Source of the DNA: an uncultured Muribaculaceae bacterium
GTDB taxonomy: Bacteria > Bacteroidota > Bacteroidia > Bacteroidales > Muribaculaceae
Direction of reading: 5' to 3'
Assembly (NCBI GenBank): GCA_910584665.1
Contig: CAJUBL010000005.1
Location: 5,335-69,334 of the forward strand
DNA: 64,000 nt
Positions within the stretch are counted from its first letter, which is position 1. Every line of letters begins with the position of its first letter. Below are positions 9,544-18,153 of this stretch, piece by piece. A program made the position numbers and the translations under genes. The notes beneath the pieces were generated by a model. It did not search any database, was not told where the DNA came from, and saw only the letters and a list, made by a program, of their open reading frames with translations.

Positions 9544-10737
9544 ATGACCAAGATAGGTACAGTCTTAAGCCCCATTGCCCGTCGAGCCATGCTGCTCGGA
9601 AGCGGCGAACTCGGAAAAGAAGTCGCGCTCGAACTGCAGCGATATGGTGTCGAGGTTATCGCATGTGACAAATATCCCGACGCGCCGGCCATGCAGGTAG
9701 CACACCGCTCACATGTATTCAACATGCTTGATCCGGTAGAGCTCCGCCGCATCATCGAGCTGGAGAAACCCGACCATATCATCCCCGAGGTCGAAGCTAT
9801 AGCCACTCCGGTTCTCGTTGAACTGGAGAAAGAAGGCTACAATGTCACCCCCACCGCCAATGCGGCCTGGCTCACAATGAACCGTGAGGGAATACGGCGG
9901 CTCGCCGCCGAAGAGCTCGGTGTCAGGACCTCACGTTACCGCTTTGCCAACACACGCGAGGAATTTGATGAGGCCATCAAAGAAATCGGTATACCCTGTG
10001 TGGTTAAACCAATCATGAGTTCATCGGGCCACGGTCAGTCGACCATTAAAACTCCCGCCGATATTGATGCCGCATGGCATGAGGCCCAGGAGGGTGGCCG
10101 TGCCGGTGCCGGTCGGGTTATTGTTGAAGGATTCGTCGATTTTGATTACGAGATCACTCTGCTCACCGTACGTTCCAAATCGGGAACGACCTACTGCCAG
10201 CCTGTAGGTCACATCCAGATCAACGGCGACTACCGCTACTCATGGCAGCCTCAGCCTATGACCGACAAAGCACTGAAGAGCGCACAGGAGATAGCCAAGA
10301 AAGTGACCTATGCACTCGGCGGATATGGAATATTCGGCGTCGAACTCTTCATCAAGGGCGACGAAGTGATCTTCAGCGAGGTTTCTCCCCGTCCGCACGA
10401 CACTGGCATGGTAACCATGATATCACAGGATATGAGCGAATTCGCCCTGCATGCCCGGGCAATCCTCGGTCTCCCGGTTCCCGAGATCCGCTTCTATGGT
10501 CCCTCAGCATCACGTGCCGTAGTAGTCGAAGGAGACACCAACCGCCTCGAACTGTCCAACCTCGACGAAGTTGTTGCCGAACCTGGCGTACAGATGCGCA
10601 TCTTCGGCAAACCCGAGATAAAGGGACACCGCCGCATGGCTGTAATCCTTGCCACCGCCGACAGCGTTGACGAAGCCCGCGCCAAAGCAGACCGCGCCTA
10701 CGCCAAACTGCAGGCCACTACCCTCCCCCGCGAATAA
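9544..10737 (+). CDS. purT: Formate-dependent phosphoribosylglycinamide formyltransferase 2
   Basis: A 397-residue ATP-grasp enzyme that makes formyl-GAR from GAR, formate and ATP in de novo purine synthesis. The N-terminal nucleotide fold has [20 protein letters not shown]. The ATP-grasp core has [14 protein letters not shown], then [18 protein letters not shown] and [13 protein letters not shown]. The C-terminal segment contains [12 protein letters not shown]. The fold resembles PurK, but the sequence SSGHGQSTI and the length favour PurT. A perfect inverted repeat with flanking A and T runs follows and ends transcription from both sides. Confidence 0.96.
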   Translation: MTKIGTVLSPIARRAMLLGSGELGKEVALELQRYGVEVIACDKYPDAPAMQVAHRSHVFNMLDPVELRRIIELEKPDHIIPEVEAIATPVLVELEKEGYNVTPTANAAWLTMNREGIRRLAAEELGVRTSRYRFANTREEFDEAIKEIGIPCVVKPIMSSSGHGQSTIKTPADIDAAWHEAQEGGRAGAGRVIVEGFVDFDYEITLLTVRSKSGTTYCQPVGHIQINGDYRYSWQPQPMTDKALKSAQEIAKKVTYALGGYGIFGVELFIKGDEVIFSEVSPRPHDTGMVTMISQDMSEFALHARAILGLPVPEIRFYGPSASRAVVVEGDTNRLELSNLDEVVAEPGVQMRIFGKPEIKGHRRMAVILATADSVDEARAKADRAYAKLQATTLPRE

Positions 10738-10783
10738 TCAGCCGCCGGCTACTCTCCGACGGGCAATCAGACACCAGCACCAC

Positions 10784-10819
10784 AAAAAATCCCGGACCAC
10801 CCAAGGACCGGGATTTTTT
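10784..10819. terminator. Bidirectional intrinsic terminator, purT / transporter
   Basis: AAAAAATCCCGG pairs perfectly with CCGGGATTTTTT around a 12-base loop, so each strand has a GC stem ending in a T run. It sits between convergent purT (+) and the transporter gene (-), 46 bases after the purT stop. Confidence 0.9.
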
Positions 10820-10825
10820 ATAGGA

Positions 10826-12151
10826 TCAGTTTTCAGCCTGACGGGCATTCCACACAAGCAGAGTGAGAAGTACCGACACGAGAGCCGAGCCGATCCAGAA
10901 CCAGTTTATCAATGTAAAGTCATAAACATCCACGCCGTCGATTTCCTGCTTATAACCCTCGATGAGCAAACCGTTCATCACATCCTGCAGACCGGCGCCG
11001 AGATAACTGGCGATACCTACCACTCCAAGGGCCGCACCGGCCGCCTTCCGAGGCGCGATATCGACTGCCATGAGACCGCCGAGAAAGCATATCAGCACAC
11101 CTATCCCCAGACCGAAGAGTACCATCGATATGACATCAACGATGAAATTCGGTCCCGGAACAAGCAGAAACAGACTCAAGGCGAGAACATTCATAAGACC
11201 GAATACCAGAGCCGGAACATTACGGCTGCCTTTGAAAAGCCGGTCAGAAATGACTCCGGAGAATACTGTACCGACAATACCGCATATCGAACTTATAGAG
11301 ATAATGAAACCGGCGTCAAGCGTCGAATACCCTTTCTGAGCCTCAAGGTAAAATACGCCCCAGCTGTTCACAGCGTAACGGCTTATGTACATGAACGCAC
11401 TGGCAACGGCAAGTATCCATATTGCCGGATTGCGCAGAACTGCTTTCTGAGCACTATTATAACTTATGTCCTCCTTGTCCGATTTCAATACAGGCTGTGA
11501 TTCACCGACCTGAAAACCACAGCTTTGCGGGGTATCGCGCATGAATGCCAGTACCACAGCGACTCCTGCGAGGCCTATCAATCCGGCTCCTGTAAAACCA
11601 TAGCGCCAGCCGAACCGGCTTACCAGCAGAGCGATAGTTATGAACGTCAGGGCTTCGCCCAGATTGTGGCTGGCACTCCAGAAACCATACCATGTTCCAC
11701 GGTCTTTCGACGAAAACCAGCGGTTCAGCGATACGACTCCGGCCGGAGCTCCCATTGACTGGAACAACCCGTTCAGGCCCCACAGTATGGCAAACACGAC
11801 AAATGATGTCGTGAACCCGAGTATCAGATTCACAAGAGCTGTCAGGAGCAGGCCCGTCGCCATAAAACGTCTCACATTACAACGGTCGGCAAGGAACCCG
11901 TTCATAAGTTTGCCGACTGCATAGACAAAAAACAGGCACGAGCCTATGATACCAAGCTCTGTCTCAGAGAATGTCCCGCTTTCAACTATAGGCTTGCGTA
12001 TGATATTCATACTCAGACGACACACGTAGTATAAAGCGTAACCACATGTAGCCGAGAGAAAAGTGACCGACCTCACGCGCCTGAAAAGCGTATTGTCACT
12101 GTCGGCCATGGTCTTCGGTGACGAAACTTTATAAAAATCAAATATATTCAT
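10826..12151 (-). CDS. Organophosphate:phosphate antiporter-type MFS transporter (GlpT/UhpC family)
   Basis: A 441-residue inner-membrane transporter with about twelve hydrophobic segments. It belongs to the OPA branch of the MFS: YALYYVCRLSMN aligns with the GlpT TM1 region that carries the substrate-binding arginine, and the central loop has MRDTPQSCGF, matching the RDTPQSCG block of E. coli GlpT. RWFSSKDRGTWYG and SASHNLGEA are also typical. Known OPA substrates are glycerol-3-phosphate, hexose phosphates and phosphoglycerate. Coming directly after a glycerophosphodiesterase gene, glycerol-3-phosphate is the most likely cargo (inference). A strong hairpin separates it from the upstream gene, so its level may be set by partial read-through. 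Confidence 0.88.
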   Translation of the reverse strand: MNIFDFYKVSSPKTMADSDNTLFRRVRSVTFLSATCGYALYYVCRLSMNIIRKPIVESGTFSETELGIIGSCLFFVYAVGKLMNGFLADRCNVRRFMATGLLLTALVNLILGFTTSFVVFAILWGLNGLFQSMGAPAGVVSLNRWFSSKDRGTWYGFWSASHNLGEALTFITIALLVSRFGWRYGFTGAGLIGLAGVAVVLAFMRDTPQSCGFQVGESQPVLKSDKEDISYNSAQKAVLRNPAIWILAVASAFMYISRYAVNSWGVFYLEAQKGYSTLDAGFIISISSICGIVGTVFSGVISDRLFKGSRNVPALVFGLMNVLALSLFLLVPGPNFIVDVISMVLFGLGIGVLICFLGGLMAVDIAPRKAAGAALGVVGIASYLGAGLQDVMNGLLIEGYKQEIDGVDVYDFTLINWFWIGSALVSVLLTLLVWNARQAEN

Positions 12152-12174
12152 GATTACTGACGGTTTTATAAAAC

Positions 12175-12216
12175 ACTCCCGGCACGACCGGCATCACATG
12201 CCGCCAGACCGGGAGT
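12175..12216 (-). terminator. Hairpin between diesterase and transporter genes (attenuator or terminator)
   Basis: The outer stem ACTCCCGG/CCGGGAGT encloses a second perfect stem CGGCAT-CAC-ATGCCG (12189-12203). Read on the minus strand it is followed by GTTTTATAAAAC. It lies in an 84-base gap within an otherwise gapless operon, so it probably reduces transcription into the transporter gene or stabilises the upstream mRNA 3' end. Confidence 0.75.
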
Positions 12217-12235
12217 CCACAAACCCAAAAAATCT

Positions 12236-14128
12236 TTAATCGTGGAGATTTCTGGACCTGAGGTAATCGAGCAGCATAGCCGGACGGTCAGTCTGGATGA
12301 TACGGCAACCCAGGCTATCGATAAGGTACCCCCATCCGTTGCTGACATTCCGCAGTGACGCATCGTCGTCATGGCCTCCCGCCATAGTGTTCCACAGCGT
12401 ATTATACCAGATAAGCGACTTACCTTCAAGTTTATCCCTTATCTCCAGCGGCAACGCGTTGGAATCTTTCCTGAAAAGCAGCTCGAATGCCACAGGCTTC
12501 ATCAGATCCATAAACTGCCCTACCGACTTCATCGCATCATTTTTATCAAGATTGACTATAGGCATGTAAATCACATCGTCAGGATAGTGTCCGAACGCTT
12601 TCCTGACATCCGACGGAGATCTGGAACCTTTCATGACAATCTGGTGTGTGGTGCCTGTTTTTTCAAGCAGTGCCACCACCTCGTCAAAGTATCGGTCGGC
12701 CTTGTCAAGATTGAGCATGACTTTTCCCTTCGCCACAATAAGAGCCTCCTCGAGCGTAGGTACACGCTGTGATGTACGTATGCCGCAACCGTTGCGTAGT
12801 CTGAGAGTCTTTATATAACTCAGTGTTGTGTCAGCAACAGCCCCCTTGCCGGTAGTAGTGCGGTCAAGCGTCTCATCATGCATCAGTATGAGATGTCCGT
12901 CCCTGGTACGCTGTATATCAAGTTCGACGATATCCACACCCATATCTATGGCACTCCTCAGGCCCTCAAGCGAGTTCTCGGGATAGTTACGCCAGTCGGC
13001 CCGGTGAGAGGCAACGAGCACAGTCGAGTCTTCCATATCAGTCAGCCGTTCCCTTATTGCGGCAGTACGGTCTTTCAGAAATGGTTTGATCACCGGTATC
13101 AGCCGGGCCGTAATCAGTTCAAAACCGGCATCGGTAGGATGCGTCCCGTCAACGGTCAGTTCATGGGATGAGCCGAGCGGCATTGCCGGGTCAATAAAGT
13201 AGAGATTATGATCACCGGCGGCAATCAGACGTTCCATTCCACGTGATGCAGCCTCACGCTTAAGTCGCTCGAAATTGCGCTTTTTAAGGTCAAAATTGCC
13301 TGTCTCACGCACCTCGGTCTGCAGGAACAGCAATGGGGTGTATGGTCTGTGTTCACGTATAAGCCTTACAAACGGCTCAAGCCGCAGGTCAATCTGTTCG
13401 GGCGACGGATTGGAAAACGCATCGATCACATACACATCGGCTTCGGTGTCGGCAATAAAATCCGCATAACAGCTGTCGAGTTTACACGATCCGCTGAACC
13501 CCAGATTGATAACTTCGGCATCAAGGGCACGCTGTAACCGCGCCGGATAAGCAAGACCCGGTCTCGAAGCCGATGCGCCGTGAGTGATACTGGAGCCGAT
13601 AACGGCAACACGTTTACTCCATATGTAAGTACCAGGAACACATATAGCCGTATCGGCGACACCTATCTCAAGAGTCTCTATTCTGTTCCATAGGGGCAGA
13701 TAGAGCAGACACTCCTTAGGTCCCGGAGGCATATTGTCGACAAGAACAGCCCTGTGGCTCAGCGAATCAGACGGAAGACCTACTCCGGCATGCACCCATG
13801 CCGAGTCAGTCCTGATGTAAAGATCCAGACCGCTCTGCATGAGTGGTGTAGTATTCTTACCGTCAGTACTGCCGGCGGTTGTCCACCGGGCCTTGATATA
13901 TGGCGAGTCTGTGATAAACGAAACGGCCAGCCCTGTCGACAGTTCGCTGTATTTACCGATGGCTGAAGGCAGATCGCCATACCGGCTGAGATCAAGACGG
14001 GCATACGATGAGTCTATATCATAGGGTCTGTTGATTATATCTAGTTCCTGACAGTCGACATACCGTGAGGCCGCATGACCACACAGTGCGCCCAACAGCA
14101 GGATACATGTGCTGAAAATCTTTTGCAT
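12236..14128 (-). CDS. SGNH/GDSL hydrolase fused to glycerophosphodiester phosphodiesterase
   Basis: A 630-residue exported two-enzyme protein with a signal peptide ending near residue 20. Residues ~30-160 form the jelly-roll that precedes many SGNH esterases, with the GxDLY signature at 100-104 (GLDLY). Residues ~170-350 are the esterase: block I VIGSSITHG (~176-184), an Asn in VIDAFSNPS (~235-242), and the Asp/His pair in DGTHP (327-331). Residues ~370-630 are a GDPD barrel with all expected residues: HR at 375-376, PEN at 383-385, ELD at 402-404, HD at 417-418. Expected activities are de-esterification plus cleavage of a glycerophosphodiester to glycerol-3-phosphate and an alcohol. It abuts the LRR gene with no gap. 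The two domains also exist as separate proteins elsewhere. Confidence 0.9.
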   Translation of the reverse strand: MQKIFSTCILLLGALCGHAASRYVDCQELDIINRPYDIDSSYARLDLSRYGDLPSAIGKYSELSTGLAVSFITDSPYIKARWTTAGSTDGKNTTPLMQSGLDLYIRTDSAWVHAGVGLPSDSLSHRAVLVDNMPPGPKECLLYLPLWNRIETLEIGVADTAICVPGTYIWSKRVAVIGSSITHGASASRPGLAYPARLQRALDAEVINLGFSGSCKLDSCYADFIADTEADVYVIDAFSNPSPEQIDLRLEPFVRLIREHRPYTPLLFLQTEVRETGNFDLKKRNFERLKREAASRGMERLIAAGDHNLYFIDPAMPLGSSHELTVDGTHPTDAGFELITARLIPVIKPFLKDRTAAIRERLTDMEDSTVLVASHRADWRNYPENSLEGLRSAIDMGVDIVELDIQRTRDGHLILMHDETLDRTTTGKGAVADTTLSYIKTLRLRNGCGIRTSQRVPTLEEALIVAKGKVMLNLDKADRYFDEVVALLEKTGTTHQIVMKGSRSPSDVRKAFGHYPDDVIYMPIVNLDKNDAMKSVGQFMDLMKPVAFELLFRKDSNALPLEIRDKLEGKSLIWYNTLWNTMAGGHDDDASLRNVSNGWGYLIDSLGCRIIQTDRPAMLLDYLRSRNLHD

Positions 14129-16030
14129 TTATCTGATTACAATTTTTTTACCGTTGGATATATAGATGCCGGGAGTGAGGTAGTCTCGGTCAACCTCTAT
14201 ACCCATGAGATTATATACAGGAGCATTCCGGTCTATGCCCTCTTCAGTGATTTCATCTATTCCGGTCACCACATTGCTCAGGCTGAACCGGGAAATGTTC
14301 CCGGCAAGCGATGACGGCAGTACGAGACAGGCTTTATTCGGATCAACTGATACCGAAGCTCCGTCAACACGATCAAACCCATATAGGCCGTCGGTATACA
14401 TTACAAACTGATACGCCACCTTTCCGTCTGATATGTTAAGTGTTGTGCCATCCTCAGTTCCCACGAGAAAGTTTGTCTCAGTAAAAGTTCCGGCGGCGTC
14501 AGGATCAATCTCGGGATACAGCGTGCCGTCTGCATTCTCACAGGCAAGCAATACCGGTGTGCCGGCCGGAAGTAATGTTCCGGGCCTGAACTGATCAAAG
14601 TCTCTGACAAGGTCCTGACCTATCACCCCCTTAATGGCCGTACCCTTAACTCCTTCCGGTAATGATACAGGTGTACTGCTGTAATAGGTAAGATATCCGG
14701 CACTCTCTATAGGAGCTACTGTAACGACTCCCTCAGGCACCTCTGTCACATCTTTGTAGCAATAGGCTCTGGTATCAGCCGCAAGGATGGACACCGGTTC
14801 CTTATCATCATTGTTTCCGGGCCATTTTCCACCATGTTGATTGAAAATCACTGTCCTGACACCGGCCGCATCGTCGGCATGACCGAATGCGTCATTCAGT
14901 ACCCAGTCCACTCCCTCTGGCAGACTCACCGTTTCAAGCCCGGCACAGTTGTAGAATGCACGCGCTCCGATTTTATTCACCGATGCCGGTATATCGATCG
15001 ACTCCAGAGGAGTACCGTTGAAGAGATCCCAGTTGAGTGTGGTCATTTTGCTTTCGGGGCTGAATGTTATATTTTTAAGGCCCGATTTCATGAATGTGGC
15101 CACAAGACCCTCCACCCCCGGGAGCGGAGTGAGATCAATACTTTCAAGAGAAGTACATTCCTGAAAACAATAGTTCATTGACGAGTTTAACCCGGGATTC
15201 GGTGCAAAAGTCACACTGGCCAGTGATGTGCATTTTCTGAAAGCCGAGTTCCCTATCTTTGTGATGGTCGAGGGAATTGAGACTGTCGTCACAACAGCAT
15301 AACCGTCAAAAGCCTGCTGTGGTATCTCGGTGGTACCCTCTGGAAAAACTATTTCTGTGACATTACATTTTGCAAGAAAATTCTTAGGCAGCAACGTCAT
15401 TTCCCGGGGAAGTGTGACCTTCACAGCCTCTGACCTGAGATTCTGCAGACAGTTGGCATTGAATGCCGTAACATTTGTCAGCCCCGAAAGATCGAGTTCT
15501 TTAAGACTGGTCTTTTCAAATGTATACTGTTTCATGTCGGCAAGCGGGCAATCACCTCTGAAAACAACTTTTTCAAGAGATGAGCAGCCGTTGAAGTTGC
15601 TGTTTGCCCCGAACGAGGCCAGACGGGACGGCAGCACGATTTCCCTGATCGATGAACAGCCGTTGAATGTCCACCCCCCCATAGCCAGGGGCTGGTCGCC
15701 ATCCTCAAAGGTCACGGTCTCGAGACTCGTATTGTTCTGGAACACAGAGTTACCCATCCTTGTGACCGAGGCCGGTATAAACACACTTTTAAGTATCGAT
15801 GCCGTCTTGAATACATTCTGGTTTATTGTCGTGACCGGTTTACCGTCTATAGCCGGCTCTATGACCGCATCGACTATACCATCCTCAAAACCGGTGACTG
15901 TATAGGCCGATTCATCGCTGTTGAGCGTGTACTGGATTTTGTTTACTGTTGTCTGGGCATCGGCATAAAACGAACCGCAGACTGTCGCCATGCTTCCGAG
16001 GCATAGCGCCAATAATTGTTTTTTTATCAT
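14129..16030 (-). CDS. BspA-like leucine-rich repeat surface protein
   Basis: A 633-residue secreted protein. I start it at ATG 16030 (MIKKQLLALCLG), which gives a clean signal peptide ending ADAQ; an in-frame ATG at 16081 would add 17 residues before it and overlap the GH3 gene. Residues ~30-430 hold TpLRR/BspA-type repeats of roughly 23 residues with the IxIPxSVxxIGxxAFxxC pattern (for example IPSTITKIGNSAFRKCT). A beta-rich region follows, and the C-terminus (YNLMGIEVDR, then TPGIYISNGKKIVI) resembles a T9SS C-terminal sorting tail. Such repeats usually bind proteins or glycans; its place inside a SusCD operon suggests substrate capture or surface scaffolding. It has no enzyme motif. Confidence 0.85.
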   Translation of the reverse strand: MIKKQLLALCLGSMATVCGSFYADAQTTVNKIQYTLNSDESAYTVTGFEDGIVDAVIEPAIDGKPVTTINQNVFKTASILKSVFIPASVTRMGNSVFQNNTSLETVTFEDGDQPLAMGGWTFNGCSSIREIVLPSRLASFGANSNFNGCSSLEKVVFRGDCPLADMKQYTFEKTSLKELDLSGLTNVTAFNANCLQNLRSEAVKVTLPREMTLLPKNFLAKCNVTEIVFPEGTTEIPQQAFDGYAVVTTVSIPSTITKIGNSAFRKCTSLASVTFAPNPGLNSSMNYCFQECTSLESIDLTPLPGVEGLVATFMKSGLKNITFSPESKMTTLNWDLFNGTPLESIDIPASVNKIGARAFYNCAGLETVSLPEGVDWVLNDAFGHADDAAGVRTVIFNQHGGKWPGNNDDKEPVSILAADTRAYCYKDVTEVPEGVVTVAPIESAGYLTYYSSTPVSLPEGVKGTAIKGVIGQDLVRDFDQFRPGTLLPAGTPVLLACENADGTLYPEIDPDAAGTFTETNFLVGTEDGTTLNISDGKVAYQFVMYTDGLYGFDRVDGASVSVDPNKACLVLPSSLAGNISRFSLSNVVTGIDEITEEGIDRNAPVYNLMGIEVDRDYLTPGIYISNGKKIVIR

Positions 16031-16050
16031 GTTTTTCAGATTTAAAGATG

Positions 16051-18153
16051 TTATTGTCTGATCATTACAGGTAGCATGCAATCAATATCACGGGATGAAC
16101 GTCCTATTGATACTGTATATTCACCATCATTGACCTTCCATTGATGTGACACAGTATCCCGGTAACCTATCTTATCGACAGGTACCGAGAACCTGACATT
16201 CTCTCTCTTGCCGGCCTTAAGGTCAATCCGTCTGAACGCTTTGAGTTCCCTGACAGGACGTATGACCGTAGGATTGTTCTCCCCGATATACACCTGTATT
16301 GTCTCGGAGCCGTCCCTGTCCCCGGTATTACTGACTGTGACCTCAATCTCGATTCCATCATCACCGACCTTGGCCTTAGCCTTGCCTATTTCAAAAGATG
16401 TATAGCTGAGTCCGTGGCCGAAGGGGAACATCGGCTCTATGGACTTTGTGTCATACCAGCGGTAACCTACAAGTACCGACTCGTCATAGTTCACATCATA
16501 GAGCGTGATCAGTTTCTCGTTATAGGCACGGTAGGCCGTGTTGTAGAATTCAGCGCCGGCAGGCATCGTTTCTCTGGCAGGAGAGTCCCTGAAGTCGCGT
16601 TCGATCGTAACAGGCAGTTTTCCCGATGGATTGACGCGCCCCGAGAGAATACCTGCTATGGCCTTCATTCCGGTCTGTCCCGGATACCAGCAATATAATA
16701 TCGAGGCTGCTTTATCTGCCCACCCTGTCATCCTTATGCCCGATCCCGAGAATACCAGTATCACGGTATTGGGATTATGCCTGACAATATTCTTCAGCCG
16801 CGTCTCCTCGTCACGCGGCAGGGCGAACGGCCTCTCGAACGATTCCATATCGACAGTTCCTGTAGTAGTGATTACTATATCGGCCTGCTGTAACTCACTT
16901 TCAGTCGGATTATTGACAAATTTCACCCGGTCTCCGAACTCATCTGACAGGGCGGCCCGCAGTGTCACGTAGTCATACCCCTTGACATCAGCCGACGATG
17001 CCGGATTGTCACCGGCACGCGGATCACTGTCTGTAAACGGACCCGTCACGAGAATATCCCGACAGCCGCCAAGCGGCAGCACCCCGCTGTTCTTAAGCAG
17101 TACGGTTCCCTTCTCAGCGACCTCGGTAGCCAGAGCACAATGATACTGAAAACGGTCCAGAAGTTCCGGGCTATACTTAGTTCTGCCATACAGGCCGTAG
17201 GCTATACCTGTGGCAATAGCCGGACGTATCATCCTGTCGATATCAGCCTCTGAGATTTTGCCGTCGGCCACAAGACCGGCCAGCTCCGAGCTGAATCTGC
17301 TGTTACCGGGCATCACGGTATTAAGGCCAGAGTGAACGACCTTGAAAGTATCATAGACCGAGCTCCAGTCCGACATGACACTGCCGCGGAACCCCATCCC
17401 GTCACGCAGCAAGGTGTCGATGAGCCACTTGTTCTGACCGGTCCATTCACCGTTAAGACGATTATATGATGTCATGACAAAGGCCACACCGGCATCAACA
17501 GCATCCCTGAATGGAGGCAGATATATCTCATGAAGAGCACGTTCGTCGACTACCGAGTTGGAACGCCGGCGGTAAAACTCGGTCTCGTTGCACAGGAAGT
17601 GCTTCACACACCCGGCTGTTCCGGTCGACTGCAGTCCGCGTATATAGGCTGCGGCCATTGCCCCCGTGAGCAGGGGATCCTCTCCGAGATACTCGAAGTT
17701 ACGCCCACACTGCGAGTTCCTTGCGATATTGACACCCGGTCCCAGAAGCACCTCGATGCCGCCGGCACGGCACTCCTCGCCCACGGCACGGCCGTAATCT
17801 CCGGCCAGTCCCTCGTCAAAGGTAGCGGCAAGCATTACAGGGCACGGGAAAGCAGTCGAACGCTCCATCTGCCTGACGAGGGTCGTATCCTTGAGATTAT
17901 GGCGTATGTGTACACCCTGTGTGGCATCGGAGTGATACAGATAAGGAATCCCTTTATCGGGAACGCCATAGAAGTAGAATTCCGAGTACCCGCGTGTAAA
18001 CCTGAGTTTCTCCTCGAGTGTGAGTTCCTTTATCTTATCATCGGCCATTCGGTAGGCCTCATCCCATCCTATGACACGATCAGCCCGGGCGGGGATACTC
18101 CCGGCCAGAACCGGAAGTATACAGGAAGTGATTATAACAGCGGTCTGTTTCAT
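16051..18153 (-). CDS. Glycoside hydrolase family 3 (beta-glucosidase type)
   Basis: A 700-residue exported GH3 enzyme. I start it at ATG 18153 (MKQTAVIITS), whose ATGA overlaps the stop of the BACON gene; a further ATG at 18165 adds four residues. The signal peptide ends near ARA. The N-terminal TIM barrel has LLGPGVNIARNSQCGRNFEY, the K-H pair in GCVKHFLCNE, and the nucleophile Asp in VMSDWSSVYD. The alpha/beta sandwich domain and a fibronectin-III-like C-terminal domain follow (PFGHGLSYTSF, then GYRDTVSHQW). GH3 enzymes release terminal beta-glucose, xylose or GlcNAc; the sugar is not predictable here. The absence of a lipobox suggests a periplasmic location. Confidence 0.93.
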   Translation of the reverse strand: MKQTAVIITSCILPVLAGSIPARADRVIGWDEAYRMADDKIKELTLEEKLRFTRGYSEFYFYGVPDKGIPYLYHSDATQGVHIRHNLKDTTLVRQMERSTAFPCPVMLAATFDEGLAGDYGRAVGEECRAGGIEVLLGPGVNIARNSQCGRNFEYLGEDPLLTGAMAAAYIRGLQSTGTAGCVKHFLCNETEFYRRRSNSVVDERALHEIYLPPFRDAVDAGVAFVMTSYNRLNGEWTGQNKWLIDTLLRDGMGFRGSVMSDWSSVYDTFKVVHSGLNTVMPGNSRFSSELAGLVADGKISEADIDRMIRPAIATGIAYGLYGRTKYSPELLDRFQYHCALATEVAEKGTVLLKNSGVLPLGGCRDILVTGPFTDSDPRAGDNPASSADVKGYDYVTLRAALSDEFGDRVKFVNNPTESELQQADIVITTTGTVDMESFERPFALPRDEETRLKNIVRHNPNTVILVFSGSGIRMTGWADKAASILYCWYPGQTGMKAIAGILSGRVNPSGKLPVTIERDFRDSPARETMPAGAEFYNTAYRAYNEKLITLYDVNYDESVLVGYRWYDTKSIEPMFPFGHGLSYTSFEIGKAKAKVGDDGIEIEVTVSNTGDRDGSETIQVYIGENNPTVIRPVRELKAFRRIDLKAGKRENVRFSVPVDKIGYRDTVSHQWKVNDGEYTVSIGRSSRDIDCMLPVMIRQ

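Noticed and set aside
15330..15905. 191-codon plus-strand ORF inside the LRR gene
   Set aside because: Shadow of the repeat-rich minus-strand gene; low-complexity Ser/Thr/Val translation with no promoter.
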